A stretch of 64,000 bases of DNA from VAXT01 sp035318925. GTDB taxonomy: Bacteria; Actinomycetota; Thermoleophilia; Gaiellales; Gaiellaceae. How positions within the stretch are numbered: the stretch's first letter is position 1; each line of letters opens with the position of its first letter. Shown here piece by piece: positions 33,175 through 40,950 of the stretch. The stretch is from positions 7,117 to 71,116 of the forward strand of contig DATHDS010000037.1 in assembly GCA_035318925.1 (NCBI GenBank), written 5' to 3'. The position numbers and the translations under genes are program-made. A model generated the notes under the pieces. The model made no database searches. It was not told the DNA's origin and saw only the letters and a list, made by a program, of their open reading frames with translations.

Positions 33175-34809
33175 CTACGCGTCCGCGCTGCGTGAGCGAC
33201 GTCTCGTGCTGCGGCGTCGAGCTCGCCGGGCGTCGGCCAGGATAGCCCGGGCCGCGTTCCTCCCGGGGCCGCCGGTGACCCCGCCTCCGGGGTGTGTGCC
33301 CGCCCCACACATGTAGAGGCCGCGGATCCCGGTAAGCCGGTAGCGAGCATGGCCGAGGAGGGGCCGCCAGGCGAAGACCTGGTCGAGGGCATGCTCGCCG
33401 TGCATCGGGTGCCCGCCGCTGAGCCCGTACTCTCGCTCGAGGTCCGCAGGCGTGACGACGTGGCGAGCGACGATCGTGTCCGCGATGCCCGGTGCATAGA
33501 CCTCGAGCGTCCGCACGGCCGTGTCCGCTACACGATCACGCGCTGCCTCGTCCCAGTCCGCGTCGCGGAGGTGCCGTGGCGCGTACTGGAACAGCGCGGT
33601 GACCACGTGGGTCCCATCAGGGGCGAGCGAGGGGTCGGAGAGGGTGGGGATCGTCGCCTCGAGATACGGGTGCTCGGAGATCCGGCCGTACTTCGAGTCG
33701 TCGAATGCCCGCTCGAGGTCGTCGAGGCTCGGTGCGACGACGATCCGCCCGTGCAGGCGCTCGCCGTCGACGCCGCCGATCGCCGGCAAGCCCTCCAGGA
33801 CGAGGGTCACCTTCGCCGCGACGCCGGGCATGCGGATGTGCTCGACTCGCCAGCCCAGCGTCGGACCGAGCTCGGCCGGGTCGACGAGGCGGAGAAGAGT
33901 CTGCTTGGGATCGGCGTTCGATGCGACGATTCGCGCGTCGACCTCCTCGCCGCTCGCGAGGGCGACCCCATCGACCGAGCCTCGCCCTGTTCGGACGGCC
34001 ACAACGTCGGCGTCGAAGCGAATCGTCGCGCCGTTGCTCCGCGCGGCGGCGACGAGCGCCTTCACCAGGGAGTCCGGTCCGCCGCGCGCGAAGACCGTGC
34101 GGCCCGCCGCTCCTCCTCCCGAGGCCGAGTCCCACAGGAAGTTGAGCGCGGTCCCCGCCGACCGGGGGCCCATGGCCGCGTACCGAACGCCCCGCGCGCC
34201 GAGGGCGCCGCGGAGCGCCTCGTCCTCGACGGCTTCGCCGACGAGGTCCGCGACGGACATCGGCAGCACCCGCAGCGCCTCGCGTCGCTGCTCCCTCCCG
34301 AGGTGCCGCAGCCCGTTCAGGAGCATGAGGCCGCCGGTGGCGTCCGCGAGGGACGGAGACGCGAGGTCCGGCGGCTCGGTCGCCTGGATGCGGGTCAGGA
34401 AGGCGCCCAGCGAGCGGATCCTGCGGTCGAAGGCGACGTACGCCTCGGCATCGCGCGGCCGGGGCCCCGTCCGGAGCTCTGTCGCCGTCCGGACCGGGTC
34501 GCGCCACAACGTGAGGCCGGGCCCGTCGACGGACGGGGCGAAGGCCGCCACCTCCGGCTCGATGGCGCGGAAGCCGTGCGAGCCGAGCCCGAGGTCACGG
34601 ACGACGTCGTCACGGAGACCTCCGACGCAGTTGGCCGCAACCGGCGCGCGCACACCGGGCGCGACCTCCTCCGTGGCCAGAGGGCCGCCCGCCCGGCTTC
34701 GCCGCTCGAGAACCAGCGTCCGGAGACCCGCCTTCGCCAGGTACGACGCCGTGACCAGGCCGTTGTGGCCGGCCCCGACCACGACCGCGTCGTATTGCTC
34801 CCGGGCCAC
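33175..34809 (-). CDS. PYROXD2/phytoene desaturase-like FAD oxidoreductase 1
   Basis: A 544-aa FAD-dependent amine oxidase/phytoene desaturase family protein. It has the N-terminal dinucleotide fold DAVVVGAGHNGLVTASYLAK, a second nucleotide contact (VLERRSRAGGPLATEE) and the C-terminal FAD motif GLYMCGAGTHPGGGVTGGPG. Substrate unknown; PYROXD2-like proteins are not necessarily carotenoid enzymes and no other carotenoid genes are near. GTG start at 34809 is 2 nt after the upstream gene's stop, so the two FAD genes form an operon. The tail is Arg-rich. Confidence 0.9.
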   Translation of the reverse strand: MAREQYDAVVVGAGHNGLVTASYLAKAGLRTLVLERRSRAGGPLATEEVAPGVRAPVAANCVGGLRDDVVRDLGLGSHGFRAIEPEVAAFAPSVDGPGLTLWRDPVRTATELRTGPRPRDAEAYVAFDRRIRSLGAFLTRIQATEPPDLASPSLADATGGLMLLNGLRHLGREQRREALRVLPMSVADLVGEAVEDEALRGALGARGVRYAAMGPRSAGTALNFLWDSASGGGAAGRTVFARGGPDSLVKALVAAARSNGATIRFDADVVAVRTGRGSVDGVALASGEEVDARIVASNADPKQTLLRLVDPAELGPTLGWRVEHIRMPGVAAKVTLVLEGLPAIGGVDGERLHGRIVVAPSLDDLERAFDDSKYGRISEHPYLEATIPTLSDPSLAPDGTHVVTALFQYAPRHLRDADWDEAARDRVADTAVRTLEVYAPGIADTIVARHVVTPADLEREYGLSGGHPMHGEHALDQVFAWRPLLGHARYRLTGIRGLYMCGAGTHPGGGVTGGPGRNAARAILADARRARRRSTRRRSRSADA

Positions 34810-34811
34810 GC

Positions 34812-36422
34812 TCAGGCGGCCTTCTTGCCGCGGAGCCCGCGCAGGACTTGCCGCGCCGCGAGGCGTCCCGACGCACCCATGATCCCGCCCCCGGGGTGCG
34901 TAGCCGAGCCGCACATCCAGAGGTTCCGAAGCGGCGTCCGGTAGCGCGCCCATCCCGGCACGGGCCGGTTGAAGAAGAGCTGCTCGAGCGAGAGCTCGCC
35001 CTGGAAGATGTTCCCCTCGGAGAGCCCGAACGTGTCCTCGATGTCCTTGGGGGTGAGCACCTGCGCGTGCAGGATGAGGTCGCGGATGTTCGGCGCCCGC
35101 TCCGCGATCGTGTCGATGACGGTCTCCCCGAACGCAGCGCGCCGGCCGTCGTCCCATTCGTCGCCCTCGGCCAGGTGGTAGGGGGCGTACTGGACGAAGC
35201 AGCTCATGACGTGCTTGCCCGGAGGCGCCATCGACGGGTCGACCAGGGTCGGGATGACCATGTCGATGTACGGGCGCCGGCTGAAGCGCCCGGACTTCGC
35301 GTCGTCGTAGGCCTGCTCGATGTAGTCGATGCTCGGGCTGAAGCTGATCGCGCCGCGCAGGTGGTCCCCCTCGCCGGGGAGGCACGTGAACTCGGGAAGC
35401 CCGCTCAGGGCGAGGTTCACCTTCCCGCTGGAGCCCCGGTACCGATAGCGCGCGACCTCCTCGAGGAACGACCCGTCGAGGAGGCCGGACGGCATGAGCC
35501 GGACGAACGTCTGCTGCGGATCGAGGCTCGACAGCGTCACCCGCCCGGTCACCTCGTCGCCCGTCGACGTGACGGCGCCGGTCACCTCGTCGCCTCGCGT
35601 CAGGAACTGATCGACGGCGGTCTCGGTCCGGATCTCGGCGCCGAACGACCGGGCGGCGCTTGCAATCGCCTCGCTGACAGCGCCGGTCCCTCCGCGCGGT
35701 ATTCCCCAGGCGCGCAGGACGCCGTCGATCTCGCCCATGTAGTGGTGCAGCAGGACGTAGGCGGTCCCGGGCGAGCGGATCCCCTGGAACGTGCCGATGA
35801 TCCCGGAGGCGCTCATCGTCGCCTTCAGCGGATCCGTCTCGAACCACTGGTCGAGGAAGTCGGCGGCGCTCATCGTCATGAGCTGGATGAACACCGCCCG
35901 CTGCTCCAGGGAGAGGCCGTTGAAGTCGCGGGCGAGACGTGCGACGGGGAGCCATTCGCGCGGATCGAGCCGGCCCGGATCCGCCGGCGCAATGGACAGG
36001 ATCGGCTTGATGAATCGCGCCATCTCGACCATCAGTCGGCTGTACTCCTCGTACGCCTCCGCGTCGCTCGCCGACCAGCGCCGGAGCTCGCGCACGGTGC
36101 GGCCGTGGTCGTTCACACGCCACAGGTAGTCGCCGTCGAGCGGCGTGAACGTTCCGTCGAGAGGCAGAATCTCGAGGCCGTGCTGCGGGAGCGCGAGCTC
36201 CCGGACGATCTCGGGGCGGAGCAGCGAGACGACGTACGAGGCCACGCTGAACCGGAAGCCGGGGAACACCTCCTCGGTGACCGCCGCCCCGCCGAGAACG
36301 TGACGACGCTCCAGCACGACGACCTTGAGTCCGGCCCGCGCGAGGTACGCCGCGGCCACGAGCCCGTTGTGCCCGCCGCCAACGATCACGGCGTCGTACA
36401 TGCGGTGATTCGAGGTCGCCAT
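34812..36422 (-). CDS. PYROXD2/phytoene desaturase-like FAD oxidoreductase 2
   Basis: A paralogue of the next gene, about 536 aa. FAD fold YDAVIVGGGHNGLVAAAYLA, LERRHVLGGAAVTEEVFPGF, and C-terminal NLWMCGSATHPGGGIMGASG. ATG at 36422 (MATSNHRMYDA) is preferred over GTG 36434 because a TAGTGT -10-like box lies 8 nt upstream of it. Divergent from the GcvT-like gene across a short gap. Two different copies in tandem suggest a heteromeric or two-step oxidation. Confidence 0.9.
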   Translation of the reverse strand: MATSNHRMYDAVIVGGGHNGLVAAAYLARAGLKVVVLERRHVLGGAAVTEEVFPGFRFSVASYVVSLLRPEIVRELALPQHGLEILPLDGTFTPLDGDYLWRVNDHGRTVRELRRWSASDAEAYEEYSRLMVEMARFIKPILSIAPADPGRLDPREWLPVARLARDFNGLSLEQRAVFIQLMTMSAADFLDQWFETDPLKATMSASGIIGTFQGIRSPGTAYVLLHHYMGEIDGVLRAWGIPRGGTGAVSEAIASAARSFGAEIRTETAVDQFLTRGDEVTGAVTSTGDEVTGRVTLSSLDPQQTFVRLMPSGLLDGSFLEEVARYRYRGSSGKVNLALSGLPEFTCLPGEGDHLRGAISFSPSIDYIEQAYDDAKSGRFSRRPYIDMVIPTLVDPSMAPPGKHVMSCFVQYAPYHLAEGDEWDDGRRAAFGETVIDTIAERAPNIRDLILHAQVLTPKDIEDTFGLSEGNIFQGELSLEQLFFNRPVPGWARYRTPLRNLWMCGSATHPGGGIMGASGRLAARQVLRGLRGKKAA

Positions 36423-36458
36423 CAGCGGCGACACTAACCGCGGTACGCTCGATCCGCC

Positions 36459-37679
36459 GTGTCAGTCGGAACCGCGTTCTATCCCCGGACCGCGCCACTC
36501 AACGCCAAGCTGCAGTGGCGCGAATGGTCGGGCTATCTCGCGGCGAGCGCGTACTCCGACTCCCACGAGATCGAGTACAACGCCATCCGGGAGGCGGCGG
36601 CGCTCATCGACGTCTCTCCGCTCTACAAGTATCTGGTCTCCGGGCCTGACGCCACGCGGCTCGTCGACCGCGTGATCACACGGGACGCGAGCAAGCTCGG
36701 CGTCGGCCGCGTCTACTACACCTCCTGGTGCAACGAGAACGGCCGCGTGGTCGACGACGGGACGGTCGCCCGCATCGAGGAGCAGACCTACCGCTGGACG
36801 GCCGCCGACGCGTCGCTGCGCTGGCTCCGGATGAACGCTCGCGGCCTTGACGTCGAGATCGAGGACGTGAGCGAACGCATCGCCGCGCTGGCCGTGCAGG
36901 GGCCGCTGAGCCGCGACGTGCTCGAGGCGGCCACCGAGTCGTCCTGGGGCGACCTCAAGTACTTCGGCCGGCGGGCCGCGGCGGTCGATGGCATCCCCGT
37001 CGACGTCTCCCGGACGGGCTATACAGGCGACCTCGGTTACGAGGTGTGGGTCGAGAGCGCTCAGGCGGTCGAGCTCTGGGACGCCCTCGTGCGGGCCGGA
37101 CGCGCCTACGGCATCCGGCCGGCCGGGATGCTCGCCCTCGACATCGCGCGGATCGAGGCAGGGCTGATCCTCATCGAAGCGGATTTCGACTCCGTGCGGC
37201 GCGCGCTGATTCCCGAGCAGTCGTACTCGCCCTTCGAGCTGGGCGTCCTGGGCCGCTTCGTCGACTTCGAGAAGCCGGCGGCGTTCGTCGGCCGTCGCGC
37301 GCTCGAGCGGGAACAGGGTCGCGGCGGGCCTCCGCGGAGGCTCGTCGGGCTAGAGCTCGACTGGGAGCCACTCGAGGAGCTGTACCGTGCGAAAGGGCTG
37401 ACGGCGGCCCTGGAGCCCGCCGCCTCGCGCGTCCCCGTTCCTGTGTACGCGCGAGGCCGCCAGGTCGGCAAGGCGACCAGCACGACGTGGAGCCCGACAC
37501 TGAAGAAGGTGGTTGCGCTGGCCTCAGTCGCTGCCGACCAGAGCAAGCTCGGCACGAGGATCGACGTCGAGTGGACGGTGGAGGCGCGGCGCAGCCGGAC
37601 GGCGGGGACGGTGGTGGAGCTGCCGTTCTTCAACCCGATGCGCAAGACCTCGACGGTCGCTCATTCACCAGCCCCCTAG
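36459..37679 (+). CDS. GcvT-like aminomethyltransferase / folate-dependent demethylase
   Basis: A 406-aa GcvT/DmdA family protein. It has YNAIREAAALIDVSPLYKY at the N-terminus, TDLxR-like VDRVITRDASKLGVGRVYYT, the Asp-containing RTGYTGDLGYEVWVE, and GLILIEADFDSVR. Such proteins use tetrahydrofolate to accept C1 units from glycine, dimethylglycine, DMSP or methylated aromatics. The genomic partner genes of the glycine cleavage system (gcvH, gcvP) are absent, so a catabolic demethylase is more likely. A relic of a DAO-type oxidase directly follows, as in sarcosine/dimethylglycine dehydrogenase neighbourhoods. Confidence 0.85.
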   Translation: MSVGTAFYPRTAPLNAKLQWREWSGYLAASAYSDSHEIEYNAIREAAALIDVSPLYKYLVSGPDATRLVDRVITRDASKLGVGRVYYTSWCNENGRVVDDGTVARIEEQTYRWTAADASLRWLRMNARGLDVEIEDVSERIAALAVQGPLSRDVLEAATESSWGDLKYFGRRAAAVDGIPVDVSRTGYTGDLGYEVWVESAQAVELWDALVRAGRAYGIRPAGMLALDIARIEAGLILIEADFDSVRRALIPEQSYSPFELGVLGRFVDFEKPAAFVGRRALEREQGRGGPPRRLVGLELDWEPLEELYRAKGLTAALEPAASRVPVPVYARGRQVGKATSTTWSPTLKKVVALASVAADQSKLGTRIDVEWTVEARRSRTAGTVVELPFFNPMRKTSTVAHSPAP

Positions 37680-37708
37680 TTCACAGTCGGCGAACTCCAA
37701 AGGACGCG

Positions 37709-37951
37709 ATCGAGATCGCGGGTCTAGGCAGCGACCTCCGATTGGCACCTGACTGGCCGGGCATCTTCGGGGCAACCGACGATCGCCTGCCGCTCGCAGG
37801 GCGGCTCCCGGGCCACGACAACGTGTGGGTCGCCGCCGGCTACTCAGGGCACGGCAATGTCCTCGGCCTCGCCTGCGGAGAGCTCGTGGCGGGGGCGATC
37901 CTCGGTCGCCCCGCGCCAGAGCTCCAGCTATTCGACCCGCGCGGCTTCTCT
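37709..37951 (+). pseudogene. C-terminal relic of a DAO-family FAD oxidoreductase
   Basis: About 80 in-frame codons read IEIAGLGSDLRLAPDW, then PLAGRLPGHDNVWVAAGYSG, HGNVLGLACGELVAGAIL and ELQLFDPRGF. This is the typical end of D-amino-acid/sarcosine oxidase type FAD enzymes (D..P..G......w.a.G.SGHG...). There is no N-terminal part, start or stop. It follows the GcvT-like gene by 30 nt and runs into the VOC gene's 3' end. It is the remnant of a partner enzyme. Confidence 0.75.
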
Positions 37952-38348
37952 AGGAAGAAGTCGCCTCTGCGCCCATGCCTTCTGGCACCGGCGCGGTCTC
38001 ATCGACCTGCCAGACGGAGAACGAGTTGCCCTCCGGATCCGTCGCAGGTGCGAACCAACCCATGCTCGGAACCGGCATCTTGTCCTCGGTGTTACCACCC
38101 AGTTCGCGGATGCGGCCGAGCTCTGCGTCGATGTCGTCGGTCTCGAAGTAGAGCGTGATGCCCTTCTCGCCCTCCCGCGACGGATGGATCGCGCCGCCGG
38201 GCTCGCCCTCGAACATGTGGTACTCGGGCGCGCCCTCGGCACCGTCGCCGTAGTTCTTGAACTGCCAGCCGGCGAGCTCTCCCCAGAACTTCAGGGCCCT
38301 TCCGGTGTCGTCCGCGGGGATCTCGATGTGAACGATCTTGCCCTTCAT
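37950..38348 (-). CDS. VOC (glyoxalase/bleomycin-resistance) superfamily protein
   Basis: A 132-aa protein with the beta-alpha-beta-beta-beta VOC fold. Signature stretches are KIVHIEIPADDTGRALKFWG, GEKGITLYFETDDID and FAPATDPEGNSFSVWQ; conserved His and Glu suggest a metal site. Substrate unknown; many such actinobacterial proteins are annotated glyoxalase-like. It is convergent with the DAO relic. Confidence 0.9.
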   Translation of the reverse strand: MKGKIVHIEIPADDTGRALKFWGELAGWQFKNYGDGAEGAPEYHMFEGEPGGAIHPSREGEKGITLYFETDDIDAELGRIRELGGNTEDKMPVPSMGWFAPATDPEGNSFSVWQVDETAPVPEGMGAEATSS

Positions 38349-38489
38349 GTATCTCCCTTCCTCGACTTCGGTGTTCCCATAGCGAGAAGCTATCGAAGCT
38401 TGCCGAGTCAGAGGGTTAAGACCTTGAAAGAATCAGAGCTCGATCGTCGAGGGGTCACGAACGCGGCCGGAGCTGCCGATGACGTGCGC

Positions 38490-39242
38490 ATGGATTCGTA
38501 CTCGGAGCCCCTGCCCGTCGACGGCGACGTCTCGGTTCAAACGTGCGAATCCTGCGGCCGTCATCCCGCCATTCGAGTGACGGTCAGGCGCCACGTCGGC
38601 CTCTTCTACCTTCAGCGCTTCATCACAGTGAGGGCCGTCGCCTGCCGGGCGTGCGGGCGCCGCCTCGTGCGCAACTTCACGCTGCGCACGCTGGCGCAGG
38701 GCTGGTGGGGAATGATCAGCTTCTTCTTCAACTGGTTCGTGCTCGGCGCCAACGCGGTCGCTTGGCTGAGGCTCGGGCGCCTGAATGAGCCGAGCGTCTC
38801 GGGAACAGATGGCTTGGCGATCGCTGTGGGCTCGCCCCCGGTTGGGTGGGAGCAGGCGGGAAATGACGACACGTTGAAGCCGAAGAGGCGCTCGCGGCTC
38901 GGCAAGGGCGGAGCCGTCGCCGCCGTCATCTTCGTTGGATTCGCTCTCCTCCGAGCCGGATCCTCAGGCTCGGAAGCGTCCGACCACGACCACAGCGGCC
39001 CGCACGGTCAGCCGATGACCGCTTTCGGCATCAAGCGCGCGATGGTGGGAAAGATGTTCCGCACAGAGAGTGGCGAGAGAGTTCGGGTCGAATCGGCTGA
39101 TTGCACCAGTGATGCCACAGGCGCTCTCCAGGTCCACTTTCAGTGCCAGCTCCTCTTCAACAACGGCGAATGGGATGACGTGCTCGTGCACGTTCTGCGG
39201 GACGGGTTGTTCTTCAGATCGTCCCGGTCCGGCGGCGCCTGA
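38490..39242 (+). CDS. Zinc-ribbon membrane protein of unknown function
   Basis: A 250-aa protein with two CxxC pairs near the N-terminus (CESCGRHP; CRACGRRL), suggesting a zinc ribbon. A hydrophobic segment follows (MISFFFNWFVLGANAVAWL), then another (AVAAVIFVGFALLRAG near residue 145), and an extracytoplasmic C-terminal domain with one Cys pair (DCTSDA...FQCQLL). ATG at 38490 is taken as the start; GTG 38484 is possible. No family recognised. Confidence 0.7.
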   Translation: MDSYSEPLPVDGDVSVQTCESCGRHPAIRVTVRRHVGLFYLQRFITVRAVACRACGRRLVRNFTLRTLAQGWWGMISFFFNWFVLGANAVAWLRLGRLNEPSVSGTDGLAIAVGSPPVGWEQAGNDDTLKPKRRSRLGKGGAVAAVIFVGFALLRAGSSGSEASDHDHSGPHGQPMTAFGIKRAMVGKMFRTESGERVRVESADCTSDATGALQVHFQCQLLFNNGEWDDVLVHVLRDGLFFRSSRSGGA

Positions 39243-39250
39243 CCCCGCCT

Positions 39251-39493
39251 CAGAGCTCGAGTGTCGGAAGGTCGAGGTCGTCGACTCGCTCGATCGCGGC
39301 CAGCGCGATCGCGAGGTCCTGGATCGCGAGCCCGGTCGAGTCGAAGACCGTGACCTCCGCGTCGCTCGCGCCGGCCCGGCGCTTCGCCCGCGAGGACGGC
39401 CCCGAGCTCGGTCACCTGCTCTCGCTCCAGCACCCCCGCCTCGACGGCGTGCACGAGCTCGCCGTTGTGGCTGGCCTGCTCCCAGGTCCGACA
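39251..39493 (-). pseudogene. Frameshifted copy of the ornithine cyclodeaminase 3' end
   Basis: The minus strand reads TWEQASHNGELVHAVEAG, then VTELGAVLAGEAPGR, and after a one-base shift VTVFDSTGLAIQDLAIALAA and LDLPTLEL followed by TGA. The intact gene at 39946-40950 ends with the same segments (WEQASHNGELAHAVEAG; FDSTGLAIQDLAVALAA; LDLPTLEL). The copy covers about the last 80 codons and lies downstream of the intact gene on the same strand. A 390-nt gene separates the two. Confidence 0.85.
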
Positions 39494-39546
39494 AGGGTTC
39501 TCGGATCTAGTTCGTGGTTCCCCTGCTCGATGCCGTGCTCGCTGCG

Positions 39547-39936
39547 CTAATCGTCATCGGACTCGTAGAAATCGGGCCAGCCAGGTTCTGGTGGCCCCGC
39601 GTAGTCGGACCAGCTCTTCGGAGGCCATGGCGGGAATGGCCAGGAACTGTCGTCGACCGTGCTCCATCTAGCGGCCCGACGGCCCGCGGAGTAAACGGCC
39701 TCGATGTCGCCGCCTAGTCGCACCAGGACGATTTCAGCACGTTCGCGGCCCCAGGCGATCGCCTCATCCACAGTGTCAAACGCCGCGTCTTCGTCAATCT
39801 CCGCGGTACCGCTCGTCGTTGCGACCCACTCGGCGTCGCCGGGGATGCGTCGTTGGCGAAACCAGGGCTGCGGACGGTCGTCGTCCGACTCCTCGTCGTA
39901 CTGGCGGTCGATGTAGACGACTGGCTCGTCGGACGT
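39547..39936 (-). CDS. Small acidic protein, start codon ACG (or GTG at 39771)
   Basis: The frame opens right after the ornithine cyclodeaminase TAG. Protein-like sequence (DEPVVYIDRQYDEESDDDRP, PWFRQRRIPGDAEWV, FDTVDEAIAWGRERAEIVLV, GGDIEAVYSAG) runs from about residue 3 to a Pro/Trp-rich acidic end. No ATG/GTG/TTG occurs near its beginning. AGGAG, 6 nt, then ACG at 39936 suggests an ATG-to-ACG change or genuine ACG start. GTG at 39771 would drop the conserved-looking first half. Family not recognised. Confidence 0.55.
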   Translation of the reverse strand, partial: TSDEPVVYIDRQYDEESDDDRPQPWFRQRRIPGDAEWVATTSGTAEIDEDAAFDTVDEAIAWGRERAEIVLVRLGGDIEAVYSAGRRAARWSTVDDSSWPFPPWPPKSWSDYAGPPEPGWPDFYESDDD

Positions 39937-39945
39937 GGTGTGCTC

Positions 39946-40950
39946 CTAGAGTTCAAGCGTCGGGAGGTCAAGTCCGTCGGCGCGCTCCATTGCCGCGAGC
40001 GCGACGGCCAAGTCCTGAATCGCTAGCCCTGTGGAGTCGAAGATCGTGATGTCGTCCTTCGACTGACGGCCGGGCGCTGTACCGGCGAGCACGTCGCCAA
40101 GCTGGGTCACATCCTCCTGGGTAATCCCACCGGCCTCGACGGCGTGCGCGAGTTCGCCATTGTGGCTAGCTTGTTCCCAGTCATCGGCGTAGAGCCGGAC
40201 GCGAGCTGCGGGATCGAGTATTCCCGACGGTGCCGACTGCTCCCCGTCGTCGGCGAAGATCCGGGCGCGAAGGAGCTCCTCGACGGCGACCTCGGCCTTG
40301 CCGGGGCCGTCGGCGCCCATCAGGCTCACGTGCTGGCCGGGTTGCAGCGAGCCCTCGGGGAGGAGGATCTCGTGACCCGGAGTCATCGTCACGAGCAGAT
40401 CGGCCGCGAGCGCTTCCTCTCTTGTGGCGACCGATGCGCCGAGCTCGTCAGCTGCCTGTTGCGCGCGATTCGGGTCGACGTCGTACAGCGCGACGTTGCG
40501 GCCTCGCGCGAGGAACGTGCGGGCGGCGGCTTTTCCGTTCACGCCCGCGCCGACGACGGCGGCCGTTTGCGCGTCCGGGCGGCCGAGCGTCTCGGCGGCA
40601 AGCACCGCAGCAGCGCCCGTCCTGAGCGCAGTGACCGCGCCCGCGTCGAGCACGGCGCGCAGCATCCCGTTCGAGGCGTCCGAGAGCAGGACGAGGCCCG
40701 AGACCGTCGGCAGGCCCTGCGCCGGATTGCCCGGAAAGGACGTGACCCACTTCAAGGACGCATGGCCGGCGCCGAGGGCCGGCATCGCACGGAAGTCCCC
40801 CGCCGGATACGCCGGGACGTAGACCTTCGGCGGCATTGACCACTCGCCGCGCGCATAGGCGATGAACGCGTCGCGCACGGCCTCGAGCGCGCGCTCCGGC
40901 GAGACCGCGGCCTCGACGTCGCGGCCGGACAGAAACGGAACCGAGCTCAA
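39946..40950 (-). CDS. Ornithine cyclodeaminase / mu-crystallin family dehydrogenase
   Basis: A 334-aa protein of the OCD/alanine dehydrogenase (AlaDH-AF) family. It has MPPKVYVPAYPAGDFRAMPA, the substrate-site KWVTSFPGNPAQGLPTVSG, AVTALRTGAAAVLAAETLGR and a Rossmann nucleotide site VVGAGVNGKAAARTF. It may deaminate ornithine to proline or reduce/oxidise amino or imino acids. Its 4-nt overlap with pntB suggests a link to NAD(P)H supply. GTG start. Confidence 0.88.
   Translation of the reverse strand: MSSVPFLSGRDVEAAVSPERALEAVRDAFIAYARGEWSMPPKVYVPAYPAGDFRAMPALGAGHASLKWVTSFPGNPAQGLPTVSGLVLLSDASNGMLRAVLDAGAVTALRTGAAAVLAAETLGRPDAQTAAVVGAGVNGKAAARTFLARGRNVALYDVDPNRAQQAADELGASVATREEALAADLLVTMTPGHEILLPEGSLQPGQHVSLMGADGPGKAEVAVEELLRARIFADDGEQSAPSGILDPAARVRLYADDWEQASHNGELAHAVEAGGITQEDVTQLGDVLAGTAPGRQSKDDITIFDSTGLAIQDLAVALAAMERADGLDLPTLEL

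Noticed and set aside
33175..36498. A single 1,107-codon minus-strand frame covering both FAD genes
   Set aside because: Only the part from 34809 down is the FAD oxidoreductase; the upstream part is a frame shadow of the second FAD gene (34812-36422).
37046..38158. A 370-codon plus-strand frame across the GcvT 3' end
   Set aside because: Only the segment 37709-37951 has real similarity (DAO C-terminus); the rest is shadow of GcvT and VOC genes.
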